In this document: positions 43,435 to 52,323 of the stretch, in pieces | Layout of the letters: each line of letters starts with the position of its first letter | Numbering within the stretch: position 1 is the first letter of the stretch | Assembly: GCA_963782045.1 (NCBI GenBank) | Contig: CAWAIR010000037.1 | Coordinates: forward strand, 992,001-1,056,000 | Length of the DNA: 64,000 bases | DNA from: CAVSRC01 sp963782045 | GTDB lineage: Bacteria > Pseudomonadota > Alphaproteobacteria > Rhizobiales > Kaistiaceae | Reading direction: 5' to 3' | Position numbers and translations under genes: made by a program | The notes under the pieces: generated by a model | What the model saw: the letters and a program-made list of their open reading frames with translations, nothing else | Databases searched by the model: none | Told to the model about the DNA's origin: nothing

Positions 43435-45237
43435 ATGCCGATCCGCCGCCTCAGCGAGGACATGGTCAACCGCATCGCCGCCGGCGAGGTGGTCGAGCGG
43501 CCGGCGAGCGTCGTCAAGGAGCTCGTCGAGAACGCGCTCGACGCCGGCGCCCGCCGCATCGAGGTGGTGACGGCGGCGGGCGGCGCGGCCCTCGTCCGGG
43601 TCAGCGACGACGGCCGCGGCATCGGACGCGACGAGCTGACGCTTGCCGTCGAACGGCACTGCACCTCCAAGCTCGACACTGAAAGTGCAAATGGGGGCCT
43701 CGACCGAATCGCCAGCCTCGGCTTCCGCGGCGAGGCGCTGGCGGCGATCGGCGCGGCGGCGCGGCTGTGGCTGGCATCGCGCGCCGAAGGCGCCGACGCG
43801 GCGTGGGAAGTCTCGGTGGACGGCGGCGGCGCCTCGGCGCCAAGGCCGGCGGCGCTGGCGCGGGGTACCGAGGTCGAGGTGCGCGACCTCTTCTTCACCA
43901 CCCCTGCCCGGCTCAAGTTCCTGAAGTCCGAACGGGCAGAAGCCAGCGCCATTACCGACGTGGTCAAGCGCCTGGCGCTCGCCCATCCGGCGGTGCGCTT
44001 CACGCTTGCCGGAAGCGACCGCAGCCAGACCGACTTTCCGGCGGCGACCGGCGCGGAGGCTCTGGCCGAGCGCATCGCCCAGGTGCTCGGCGCCGACTTC
44101 CGCGACAACGCGCTTTCGATCGATGCATCGCGCGAGGGCGTGCGCCTCACCGGCTATGCCGGACTGCCCACCTTCAGCCGCGGCAACGGGCTGATGCAGT
44201 ACTTCTTCGTCAACGGCCGGCCGGTGCGCGACCGCCAGCTTCTGGGAGCCTTGCGCGCCGCCTATGCCGACGTGATGAAGCGCGAGCGCCATCCGGTCGC
44301 CGTGCTCGACATCGCGATCGATCCGGGCCAGGTCGACGTCAACGTGCATCCGACCAAGGCGGAGGTCCGCTTCCGCGATTCCGGCCTGGTGCGCGGGCTC
44401 ATCATCGGATCCTTGCGCGAGGCGCTGGGGCGGACCGAACTCAGGTCATCGAGCGAGGCGGCCGGCGCCACCATCGCGGCCTTCCGCCCGGGCGCCGGCT
44501 TCACGCGGCCGCAGCGGTCGGTAGCGTGGCGGCCGACCCCGGTTGCCGGCAACGCGGCGCTCGCCGCCGGCTTCGCCGAAGCGGCGCAAGCCGCCTTCGC
44601 CGTGGTGCAGCCCTCGGCCGAGGCGCATGTCGGCGAAGCCGACCCGGCGCTCATCGCGCGGCCGCTGGGCGCGGCGCGGGCGCAGATCCACGAGACCTAC
44701 GTCGTCGCGCAGACCGAGGACGGGCTGGTCATCGTCGACCAGCACGCGGCGCACGAGCGCCTGGTTTACGAGCGCATCAAGGCGGCGCTGGCGACCCATG
44801 GGGTGGCGAGCCAGATCCTGCTTATCCCCGAGGTGGTCGACTTGGCGGTAGAGGACGTCGACCGGCTGGCCGAACGCGCGCCCGAACTTGCCGAACTCGG
44901 CCTCGCCATCGACCGCTTCGGCGCCGGGGCGCTGATCGTGCGGGAGACGCCGGCGATGCTCGGCAATGTCGATGCGGCGGCGCTCGTCCGCGACCTTGCC
45001 GACGAGATCGCCGAATGGGAGCGCACGGCGAGCCTCAAGGACAAGCTCGACCGCGTCGCCTCGACCATGGCCTGCCACGGCTCGGTGCGGGCGGGCCGGC
45101 GGCTGAAGCCGGCCGAGATGGACGCGCTGCTGCGTGAGATGGAATCGACGCCCAATTCCGGCACCTGCAACCATGGCCGGCCGACCTTCATCGAACTGAA
45201 ACTCGCCGACATCGAGCGGCTGTTCGGCCGGCGCTGA
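43435..45237 (+). CDS. mutL: DNA mismatch repair protein MutL, endonuclease type
   Basis: 600 residues. The N-terminal GHKL ATPase domain shows NRIAAGEVVERPASVVKELVENALDAG, SDDGRGIG and GFRGEALAAIG. A variable linker (about residues 335-410) leads to the dimerisation domain. That domain holds the metal-binding endonuclease motif DQHAAHERLVYE (pattern DQHA-x2-E-x4-E), ACHGSVRAG and CNHGRP near the end. It is therefore a nicking MutL of the kind that works without MutH. The ATG at 43435 is 48 bp after glgP. Confidence 0.96.
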   Translation: MPIRRLSEDMVNRIAAGEVVERPASVVKELVENALDAGARRIEVVTAAGGAALVRVSDDGRGIGRDELTLAVERHCTSKLDTESANGGLDRIASLGFRGEALAAIGAAARLWLASRAEGADAAWEVSVDGGGASAPRPAALARGTEVEVRDLFFTTPARLKFLKSERAEASAITDVVKRLALAHPAVRFTLAGSDRSQTDFPAATGAEALAERIAQVLGADFRDNALSIDASREGVRLTGYAGLPTFSRGNGLMQYFFVNGRPVRDRQLLGALRAAYADVMKRERHPVAVLDIAIDPGQVDVNVHPTKAEVRFRDSGLVRGLIIGSLREALGRTELRSSSEAAGATIAAFRPGAGFTRPQRSVAWRPTPVAGNAALAAGFAEAAQAAFAVVQPSAEAHVGEADPALIARPLGAARAQIHETYVVAQTEDGLVIVDQHAAHERLVYERIKAALATHGVASQILLIPEVVDLAVEDVDRLAERAPELAELGLAIDRFGAGALIVRETPAMLGNVDAAALVRDLADEIAEWERTASLKDKLDRVASTMACHGSVRAGRRLKPAEMDALLREMESTPNSGTCNHGRPTFIELKLADIERLFGRR

Positions 45238-45312
45238 GATGGCGGTCTCGTAATCGGCGGTTTTTCGGTACAATCTCAGGACATTAGGCCGAATCACCCC
45301 GGAGGTTCCGCC

Positions 45313-48300
45313 GTGAGACGCCTCATCATCGCCATCGTCGCGCTGGTCGCGCTGGTTGTCGTGGCGGCGCTCGTAGTGCCGCTGTTCATCTCCACCGCCG
45401 CGGTGCGCGCCGGACTGATCCAGCGTATCGCGCAGGCGACCGGACGACAGGCGCGCATCGACGGGCCGATCTCGATCAGCCTGCTGCCGACCGTGCATGT
45501 CTCGGCCGGCGGCATCGGGCTTGCCGGCCTCACCGGCAGCGGCGAGGCGCTCACCGTCGATTCGGTGTCCTTCGGCGTCGGGTTGCTGCCGCTTCTCTCC
45601 GGGCGGGTGGCGATCAACTCGGTGACCATCGTCAAGCCGGTGCTCACCTACGAGATCGACGCCAATGGCCACAGCAACTGGCAGGCCGAAGCGGCACCAT
45701 CGACCGACATGGCCGCCGCGGCGCCGCCGAAATCGATGGAGGACCTGATCGCCTCCTCGGAGACGGCGCCGCAGGCGGCGACGCAGGAGACGCTGGAGAC
45801 GCTCGGCCGCATCGGCATCGACAAGCTGACGGTGAGCGACGGTACGCTCACCTATCGCGACCAGCGGAGCGGCAGGACGGAGACGGTGAGCGCGATGAAC
45901 CTGACGCTCTCGGCCCCCGACCTCGCCCGCGGCGCCGCGCTCAAGGGATCGTTCACCTGGGGCGGCAAGCAGGAGAAGATCGCCCTCGATGTCGGCGCCC
46001 GGCCGGACCCGAGCAAGCTGGCGGCGCTCCCGGTCGACCTCACGCTCACGGACGATCTCGCCACGGTCGCGGCCAAGGGCACGACGCTTTCCGGCGACAC
46101 GCTGTTCAGCGGGACGATCGTGGCAAAGGGCAGTTCGCTCGCCGATCTTGCCGACCGCTTCGGCGCCAAGCTGCCCGCCACCGCCCCCGCCTACGGCACG
46201 TTCGACATCTCGGCGAGCGTTGCCGCGTCGGCCACGCGGATCACGCTCGACAAATTCGACATGGCCCTCGGCGACGCCAAGCTCGCCGGCCAGGCGGTGA
46301 TCGCCACCGACCGGCCGCGGCCGGGCATCGGGCTCAGGCTTTCCGCCGGCACCATCGACGCCGATGCTTTCGTCGCGTCACCGGTGGCCGCTGGCGGAAA
46401 GGCCGAAGGCGGGAAGTCCAGCGGTGGAAAGGCCGGCGGCGGCGGCAAGGGCGGCGCCGCGACCGAGGCGCCGCTCGACCTGTCGGCGCTCGGCGCGGTC
46501 GATGCCAATGTCGCCATCACGGCCGATGCGGTGAAGATCGGCTCGGTGGCGCTCGACAATCTCGCCATCGATGCCAAGCTGGTGGACGGGACGCTGCAAG
46601 CCACCATCAACAAGGTCACGGTCAACGGCGCGCCGGGCTCAGGCACCATCACCGTCGCTGCCAAGGGCGGCACGGCGGCGGTCTCCGGTGCGGTCAAGAT
46701 GAGCGGCCTCGACATCGCCGGCATCCTGGCGCTGGCGCGGGTATCGGCGCCGCTGAGCGGAAGCGGCTCGGTCGACGTCACCTTCAAGACCAGCGGCGCC
46801 ACCCCCTCGGCGCTCGCCGCCAATCTCGACGCCAGCGGCTCGCTGGCGCTGGCCAACGGCAAGGTCACCGGGCTCAACCTGGCGGATCAGGTCGGCGGCG
46901 ACGCCGCGGCCAACGAAATCGACGACATCGAGGTCACTGCCGCGTTCAAGTCGCTCGCCTCGCCGGTCGCGGCCAAGGGCGCGTTCACCTGGCGCAAGGT
47001 GCGCTTCGACATCACCGCCGATGCCGATCTGCGGGCGCTCATCGCCGGCAAGGCGACAGCCGTGACGCTTCAGGCGCAGTCGAAGACGGTGAGCGTGGGC
47101 TTCAGCGGCGATGCCGGCATGGGCGGCCTCGGCAAGGGCGAGGTCAACCTGTCCACGCCGTCGCTGCGCAACCTGCTCGCCTGGATCGGCCGGCCGATCG
47201 GCGCCGGCGGCGGCCTGCAGAACTTCTCGATCAAGGGCGCCGTGGCGCTCGACAAGGACACCTTCACCTTCGACCGCGCCGCCTTCACCCTCGACAGGTC
47301 GAGCGGTCTCGGCACCGGCACCGTGACCTTCGGCAAGCGCCCGTCGGTGAGCGCCGGCCTGTCGATGACGGTGCTCGACGTGACGCCCTACGTCGCCGCC
47401 TCGGGCGCGACCGGCGGCCCATCGGGTGCCGCTGCGAGCGGCGGCGGCGCCAGTGCGGGCGGCAACGGCGGTGCTGCTGCCGGCGGTGGAAGCGGCGGCT
47501 GGAGCACGCAGCCGATCGCCTTCGACGGCCTCAAGACGGTCGACGCCAACCTCAACCTCAAGGCCGACCAGATCATCGCCAACAAGCTCAAGATCGGCGC
47601 GACGGCGATGATGGTGACGCTGGCCGACGGCAAGCTTCTGGCCAGGCTCACCGACATGAGCCTCTATCAGGGCAAGGGCAGTGGCGTGTTCTCCATCGAC
47701 GACACGGCAGCGACGCCGGCGATCGTCGCTTCCTTCGGGCTTTCCGGCCTCTCCGCCCAGCCCTTCCTCACCGACGCCATCGGCTTCGACCGGATCGAGG
47801 GTACCGGCGCCTTCTCCTTCGACCTCACCTCCGAGGGCGACAGCCAGTCGGCGCTGATGCATGGGCTGAGGGGCAAGGGCGCCATGGAGTTTCGCGACGG
47901 CGCCATCCGCGGCTTCAACCTCGCTTCGCTCAAGGGCCTGTCGCTGCAGAACGTGCTCGGCGGCCAGCTCGGCAGCGCCGACCGCACCGACTTCAGCCGG
48001 CTTTCCGGCAGCTACACGATCGATGGCGGGGTGTTGACCAACAACGACCTCGTGCTCATCGGCCCGCTGATTCGCGCCACCGGCGCCGGCACGGTCGATA
48101 TCGGCAACCGGACGCTCACCTACCGGCTGGAGCCGAAGATCGTCGGCACGCTCCAGGGAGAGGGAGCGAGCGGCGACGCGAATGGGCTCACCCTGCCCTT
48201 CCGCATCGAGGGGTCGTGGGACAATCCGCGCACCATCCCAGAATTCGGCGACATCCTGTCCAATCCCGGTCAGGCGGTCGATCAGCTCAAGAGCGTCGGT

Positions 48301-48501
48301 GGCGGCATCCTGAACTCGATCCTCGGCAAGGACAACAACGCCCAGCCGCCGGCCGCGCAGCAGCAGGCCGCCCCGCCGGATGCGGGCGCGCCGCAGCCGA
48401 TCACGCCTCAGCCCGACCAGCAACAGCAAGACGCCGCCGGGCAGGCGAAGAAGGCGCTGCAAGACCTGATCCCCCAGCTCTTCCAGCAGAAAGGCCAGTA
48501 G
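45313..48501 (+). CDS. AsmA-family inner-membrane protein
   Basis: 1062 residues. One N-terminal membrane segment (LIIAIVALVALVVVAALVVPLFI) is followed by a long periplasmic beta-rich region with an AsmA-type start (TGRQARIDGPISISLLPTVHVSAGGIGLAG). AsmA-like proteins form elongated lipid-transfer bridges between the membranes; which lipid this one moves is unknown. Two low-complexity linkers rich in Gly, Ser, Ala and Lys (about residues 360-380 and 700-735) and a Gln/Pro-rich tail divide the protein. It is not in an operon with known envelope genes, but the lipid A genes start 300 bp downstream on the other strand. Confidence 0.9.
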   Translation: MRRLIIAIVALVALVVVAALVVPLFISTAAVRAGLIQRIAQATGRQARIDGPISISLLPTVHVSAGGIGLAGLTGSGEALTVDSVSFGVGLLPLLSGRVAINSVTIVKPVLTYEIDANGHSNWQAEAAPSTDMAAAAPPKSMEDLIASSETAPQAATQETLETLGRIGIDKLTVSDGTLTYRDQRSGRTETVSAMNLTLSAPDLARGAALKGSFTWGGKQEKIALDVGARPDPSKLAALPVDLTLTDDLATVAAKGTTLSGDTLFSGTIVAKGSSLADLADRFGAKLPATAPAYGTFDISASVAASATRITLDKFDMALGDAKLAGQAVIATDRPRPGIGLRLSAGTIDADAFVASPVAAGGKAEGGKSSGGKAGGGGKGGAATEAPLDLSALGAVDANVAITADAVKIGSVALDNLAIDAKLVDGTLQATINKVTVNGAPGSGTITVAAKGGTAAVSGAVKMSGLDIAGILALARVSAPLSGSGSVDVTFKTSGATPSALAANLDASGSLALANGKVTGLNLADQVGGDAAANEIDDIEVTAAFKSLASPVAAKGAFTWRKVRFDITADADLRALIAGKATAVTLQAQSKTVSVGFSGDAGMGGLGKGEVNLSTPSLRNLLAWIGRPIGAGGGLQNFSIKGAVALDKDTFTFDRAAFTLDRSSGLGTGTVTFGKRPSVSAGLSMTVLDVTPYVAASGATGGPSGAAASGGGASAGGNGGAAAGGGSGGWSTQPIAFDGLKTVDANLNLKADQIIANKLKIGATAMMVTLADGKLLARLTDMSLYQGKGSGVFSIDDTAATPAIVASFGLSGLSAQPFLTDAIGFDRIEGTGAFSFDLTSEGDSQSALMHGLRGKGAMEFRDGAIRGFNLASLKGLSLQNVLGGQLGSADRTDFSRLSGSYTIDGGVLTNNDLVLIGPLIRATGAGTVDIGNRTLTYRLEPKIVGTLQGEGASGDANGLTLPFRIEGSWDNPRTIPEFGDILSNPGQAVDQLKSVGGGILNSILGKDNNAQPPAAQQQAAPPDAGAPQPITPQPDQQQQDAAGQAKKALQDLIPQLFQQKGQ

Positions 48502-48568
48502 ACGGAGCCGGCCCAGTGCCTATGTTAGGAATGCGCTCCGCCAACGGGGCGCGCTAAGGCCTTTTGTC

Positions 48569-48790
48569 ATGATGAATCGCATGGAACGACCGGGACGCGG
48601 GGGCGAGGCGCGGCTGCGCTATCTCGACGGCGACTATCAGGTGCTCGTCCCCGGCGGCTTCGTGCGCTGCGCCGTGACCGGCCTGGAAATTCCGCTCGAC
48701 GAGCTGAAATACTGGAGCGTTCCGCGGCAGGAGGCCTATGTCGATGCCGCCGCCGCGCTGAAGCGCTTCCAGGAGACCGGCAAGATCTAG
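48569..48790 (+). CDS. DUF2093 protein
   Basis: 73 residues matching the small DUF2093 family of alphaproteobacteria: EARLRYLDGDYQVLVPGGFVRCAVTG, then IPLDELKYWSVPRQEAYVDAAAALKRF. The single Cys and the compact basic-acidic pattern are kept. Function is unknown. It commonly stands next to lpxK or waaA, as here. Three ATG codons (48569, 48572, 48581) are possible starts and cannot be separated by ribosome sites. It ends 4 bp inside the convergent lpxK gene. Confidence 0.9.
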   Translation: MMNRMERPGRGGEARLRYLDGDYQVLVPGGFVRCAVTGLEIPLDELKYWSVPRQEAYVDAAAALKRFQETGKI

Positions 48791-49812
48791 GATCTTTCTC
48801 GCGCGGCGGCGCGCACCGCCGCGTCGATGGTCTCGCCGATCGCCGTCAGGTTCTCGAACTCAAGCATCACCTGGAGCGCTTCGGCCTTGTCGTGCAGCTT
48901 GCCGGCCATGCCTCCGCGGCCGGACAGGCGGACAAGGTCCTTCTCGGTCGTCACCAGCCGCAGGTTCTCGGCTTCGGCCGCGGCGATGAGCTCGGCGGCC
49001 TCGGCGTCCGAATAGCGATGATGATCGGGAAAGCTGACGGCGCGGGTGACCGGGGCATGCGCCTCGGCAAGGGTGGTGAAGAACTTCTCCGGCCGGCCGA
49101 TGCCGGCGAAGGCGAGGATCGGCTGCTTGCGCCACTCGCGGATCCGGGTCGGGCGGAGATGGCCGCGGAGCGTCGCGCGGCCGCTGCGCGCGGCGGCGCG
49201 GACCAGCGGCTCGGCGGCCGTCCCCTCGCCGATGACGAGCAGCATGTCGGCGCGGCGAAGCTGAAGCTCGAGCGGCGCCCGTACCGGGCCGGCGGGGACG
49301 ACGCGGCCGTTGCCGACGCCGACGGTGGCGTCGACCACGACCAGCGAGAGGTCCTTGGCGATGGACGGATTCTGGAAGCCGTCGTCCATGACGATGAGAT
49401 CGACGCCCTCCTCGACCAGACGGCGGGCGCCGGCGGCGCGGTCCTTGGCGACCACGGTCAGCGCCGCGGCGGCCAGTTCCAGCGGCTCGTCGCCGACGCG
49501 GTCGGCGTCGTGCGCGGCGGGATCGACCACAAGCGGCCCCACCTCGCGGCCGCCATAGCCGGCGGTGAGCAGGCCCGGCTTCAGCCCGCGGCCGCGGGCG
49601 ATGCGGGCAAGCGCCAGCGCGGTCGGCGTCTTGCCGGCGCCGCCCACGACGAAATTGCCGATGCAGATGACCGGAACCGGCGGCCGGTAGCGCGGCGGGC
49701 GGTTCATGCGCCAGGTTGCGGCGGCGCTCCACACGCGCGCGGCCGGCCACAGCATCATCGCGGCGGCACTGCCCTGCGGCCGCCACCAGAAGGCCGGTGC
49801 CTTGCGGATCAT
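48787..49812 (-). CDS. lpxK: tetraacyldisaccharide 4'-kinase
   Basis: 341 residues. LpxK phosphorylates the 4' position of the lipid A disaccharide at the inner membrane. The P-loop is in CIGNFVVGGAGKTPTALALA near residue 60, the second conserved motif VIVMDDGFQNPSIAKDLSL lies near 145 and the late DHHRYSDAEAAELI is typical. It overlaps waaA by 4 bp (ATGA), with waaA upstream on the same strand, so Kdo transfer and 4'-phosphorylation are encoded together. Confidence 0.95.
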   Translation of the reverse strand: MIRKAPAFWWRPQGSAAAMMLWPAARVWSAAATWRMNRPPRYRPPVPVICIGNFVVGGAGKTPTALALARIARGRGLKPGLLTAGYGGREVGPLVVDPAAHDADRVGDEPLELAAAALTVVAKDRAAGARRLVEEGVDLIVMDDGFQNPSIAKDLSLVVVDATVGVGNGRVVPAGPVRAPLELQLRRADMLLVIGEGTAAEPLVRAAARSGRATLRGHLRPTRIREWRKQPILAFAGIGRPEKFFTTLAEAHAPVTRAVSFPDHHRYSDAEAAELIAAAEAENLRLVTTEKDLVRLSGRGGMAGKLHDKAEALQVMLEFENLTAIGETIDAAVRAAARERS

Positions 49813-51101
49813 GGCGCGTCCGGCCGGCCGGCGAGGAAGGGTTTGATGGCGATCATCGTCGCCTCCAGGGCGCCGGTAAAGCGGGCAAGCCCGGCCTTGC
49901 CGGTGGCCGCACGGGCGCTCGCGGCGGCGGGATCGTCCATCAACCCGGCCACGGCGTCGGCGAGGCTGGCGGCGTCGGTGATCGGCCCGGCCGGCACGGC
50001 GGCATCGAGGGCGGCGTAGATGTCGGCGAAGTTGTGCACGTGCGGCCCGTGCAGCACGGCGGTATCGAGACGGGCCGGCTCGATCGGGTTCTGGCCGCCA
50101 TGGGGGATCAGCGAGCCGCCGAGAAAGGCGATGGGCGCCAGCCGGTAGAACAGCCCGAGCTCGCCCAGCGTGTCGGCGAGATAGACGTCGATCTCGTGGA
50201 GCAGAGGATTGCCGCGGCTGCGCTGGGCGACGGTGAGGTCCTTGCCGGCGAGCATGGCGCGCACTGCGTCACCGCGCTCAGGATGGCGCGGCACGATGAT
50301 GGTGAGCACCCGGCCATGGCGCTGGCGGATGAGCTTGTGCGCCTCGCCGACGATCTCCTCCTCGCCCTCGTGGGTCGAGGCGGCGACCCATGCCGGGCGT
50401 CCGTCGATCGCCGTCTTCAGCCGCGCGAGGGCGCCGCCATCAGCAGAAAGCGGCGGGACGTCGAATTTGAGGTTGCCGACGGCGCGCACATTGCCGGCAC
50501 CAAGGCCGGCGAAGCGGTTGGCGTCGTCCTCGGAGCGGGCAAGGCAGAGCGTGATGCGCGGGAAGACCGTGCCGGCGAAGCCGGCGAAGCGCTTCCAGCC
50601 GCGAAAGGAGCGTTCCGACAGGCGGGCGTTGACCACGACCAGAGGAATCTCCGCCTCGGCCAGCTTGCGCACCATGGTCGGCCACATCTCCGATTCGACG
50701 AAGAGGGCGAGGTTCGGCCGCCAGTGGGCGAGGAAACTGGCGACGAAGGGGGCGAGATCGAGCGGCGCGAACTGATGCAGGGCGCCGCCGGGCAGCCGCT
50801 TGGCGGCGATGGCGGCCGATGTCACCGTGGTCGTGGTGAACACCACGGCCAGCCCGATCCGGGTCAGCCGCTCGATGAGCGGCAGTACCGCGTTGGTCTC
50901 GCCGACGCTTGCCGCGTGCACCCAGACCACCCGTCCCGGCGGGCGCGGCAGCGAAGCATGGCCATAGCGCTCGCCGAGACGCTGGGCATCCTCCTTGCCG
51001 CGCGAGACGCGCCCGGACAGGAGGAACGGGACCACCGGCCGCAGCAGCACGCCGGCGAAGCGGTAACCCGCGGCAATGGTTGTCGCCGCGAGGTCAGCCA
51101 T
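49809..51101 (-). CDS. waaA: 3-deoxy-D-manno-octulosonate (Kdo) transferase
   Basis: 430 residues from an ATG at 51101, which overlaps the preceding acyltransferase gene by 8 bp; the longer open frame is not used. An N-terminal hydrophobic segment anchors the GT30 enzyme. Landmarks are RVVWVHAASVGETNAVLPLI near residue 55, ESEMWPTMVRKLAE near 130 and GGSLIPHGGQNPIEPARLDTAVLHGPHV near 320. It adds Kdo from CMP-Kdo to lipid IVA. Whether it is mono- or bifunctional cannot be told. Confidence 0.95.
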   Translation of the reverse strand: MADLAATTIAAGYRFAGVLLRPVVPFLLSGRVSRGKEDAQRLGERYGHASLPRPPGRVVWVHAASVGETNAVLPLIERLTRIGLAVVFTTTTVTSAAIAAKRLPGGALHQFAPLDLAPFVASFLAHWRPNLALFVESEMWPTMVRKLAEAEIPLVVVNARLSERSFRGWKRFAGFAGTVFPRITLCLARSEDDANRFAGLGAGNVRAVGNLKFDVPPLSADGGALARLKTAIDGRPAWVAASTHEGEEEIVGEAHKLIRQRHGRVLTIIVPRHPERGDAVRAMLAGKDLTVAQRSRGNPLLHEIDVYLADTLGELGLFYRLAPIAFLGGSLIPHGGQNPIEPARLDTAVLHGPHVHNFADIYAALDAAVPAGPITDAASLADAVAGLMDDPAAASARAATGKAGLARFTGALEATMIAIKPFLAGRPDAP

Positions 51102-51885
51102 CGCACCTGTCCGTGATGGCGTAGGCACGCGCGGTGATCGCGGCGAGCGAGCGCTCGATTTCGAGCCGCTTCTCCTCCAGCTCGTTCTGCGTGGCATGGC
51201 GGGGAACCAGGATCGCATCGCCATACACGAAGGCCGCGCGGCCGAACGGCAGATTGAGCGACGTCCGGTCCCACGAGCGCAGGCGGAGACGGTTGCCGGT
51301 GACCAGCACCACCGGAACGATCGGCCGCTGGGTAAGACGGCCGAGAGCGACCACGCCGGGGCTGACGGTGCCGTGGGTGCGCGCGTCGAAATCGGCCGTC
51401 ATCACCACGTTGTGCCGCTTGTCGAGGGCAGCCTTGATGCCGCGAAAGGCGGCGACGGAGCCTTTCTCGAACATGCGGGAGGGGTCGGTGCTGCCGGCGC
51501 CGCGCACCGTGCCGTTGCCCAGCTTGCGCAGGGCGCGGCTGATCAGCTCGCCGTCGCCGGCACGCGAAACCATCACGTCGAACACGGCGCCCCGGGGGCG
51601 CGCCAGCGCCAGCAGGAACGCCTCGCTGTGCCAGGTGGTGAGGATGACCGGCGCCCAGCGCTCCAGCACCAATTCGGGCGGCCCCGGCTCGACCGTCAGG
51701 CGGCTGGTCGCCCAGACCAGCCGCAGATAGCCCGCCGCGGCCGACGACAGGAATCCATAGGCAAAATCCGACCTGACGAAGCGCCGGCGGAGCGCGCTCG
51801 CCCAGCCGCGCGTGGCGCGCGGTTCCATCACGGTTTTGTCGGGACGCTCGTCCATGTGCGGTACGGCCGGCGACTGCCGCATCAT
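51094..51885 (-). CDS. DUF374 lysophospholipid acyltransferase-like protein
   Basis: 263 residues with the DUF374/LPLAT-like fold. VILTTWHSEAFLLALA carries the His at the position of the acyltransferase active site, and GVVALGRLTQRPIVPVVLVTGNRLRLRSWDR is the typical second half. The usual acidic DGPRGP motif is replaced by DFDARTHGTVSPG. It probably transfers an acyl chain in lipid A or phospholipid modification at the inner membrane; the acceptor is not known. Start alternatives lie at 51885 and 51855. It is coupled to waaA (8 bp overlap) and DUF4170 (4 bp overlap). Confidence 0.85.
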   Translation of the reverse strand: MMRQSPAVPHMDERPDKTVMEPRATRGWASALRRRFVRSDFAYGFLSSAAAGYLRLVWATSRLTVEPGPPELVLERWAPVILTTWHSEAFLLALARPRGAVFDVMVSRAGDGELISRALRKLGNGTVRGAGSTDPSRMFEKGSVAAFRGIKAALDKRHNVVMTADFDARTHGTVSPGVVALGRLTQRPIVPVVLVTGNRLRLRSWDRTSLNLPFGRAAFVYGDAILVPRHATQNELEEKRLEIERSLAAITARAYAITDRCDG

Positions 51886-52157
51886 CGGTCGCCCGAGCTC
51901 CCCTCCTCCTCAATCTCCGGCTCGAGCAGACGGTGAAGGTGGACGATGAAGTAACGCGTGTGGGCACTGTCGACGGTGGCGTGCGCCTTGGCGCGCCAGG
52001 CATCATAGGCGGCGCGGTAGTTGGGATAGATGCCGACGATGTCGAGCTTTTCGAGGTCGGCGAAGCGGATGCCTTCGACCTTCTCCAGGTCGCCGCCGAA
52101 GACCAGATGCAGCAACTGGTCGTTGGGCCCGGCTGTGCGCGCTCTTGGCAGGTTCAT
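51882..52157 (-). CDS. DUF4170 protein
   Basis: 91 residues. The core LLHLVFGGDLEKVEGIRFADLEKLDIVGIYPNYRAAYDAWRAKAHATVDSAHTRYFIVHLHRLLEPE is the complete DUF4170 pattern, a small alphaproteobacterial family of unknown function that regularly precedes the DUF374 acyltransferase and waaA. That association suggests a part in lipopolysaccharide assembly, but no activity is known. The ATG at 52157 is chosen because conserved sequence begins within 12 residues; its ribosome site is weak. Confidence 0.9.
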   Translation of the reverse strand: MNLPRARTAGPNDQLLHLVFGGDLEKVEGIRFADLEKLDIVGIYPNYRAAYDAWRAKAHATVDSAHTRYFIVHLHRLLEPEIEEEGSSGDR

Positions 52158-52274
52158 CGCTGGTGTCCCCGTCCAGGTAACGGCACCGGGCGCCTTCGGC
52201 GCCGATGCGGCAGTGGCCACGATCCGGCGGCTTGGTGCAACAAAAGGCGGGGTTCTGCAAGTCCGTCGGCACGG

Positions 52275-52294
52275 GCCGGCGGCGCGCCGCCGGC
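52275..52294. terminator. 20-bp perfect palindrome between pmbA and DUF4170
   Basis: GCCGGCGGCGCGCCGCCGGC is a perfect palindrome able to form an eight-pair hairpin with a CGCG loop. It lies about 30 bp beyond the pmbA stop on the minus strand and before the DUF4170 start at 52157. It has no T run, so it may be a Rho-linked end or a stabilising hairpin. A second small GGCGCC-TTC-GGCGCC hairpin is near 52189-52203. Confidence 0.5.
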
Positions 52295-52323
52295 GGCAGG
52301 AGAGCGCGAAACTGCGGAAACGC

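Noticed and set aside
41892..43682. 596-codon open frame overlapping glgP
   Set aside because: Arg-rich alternative phase of a well-supported phosphorylase.
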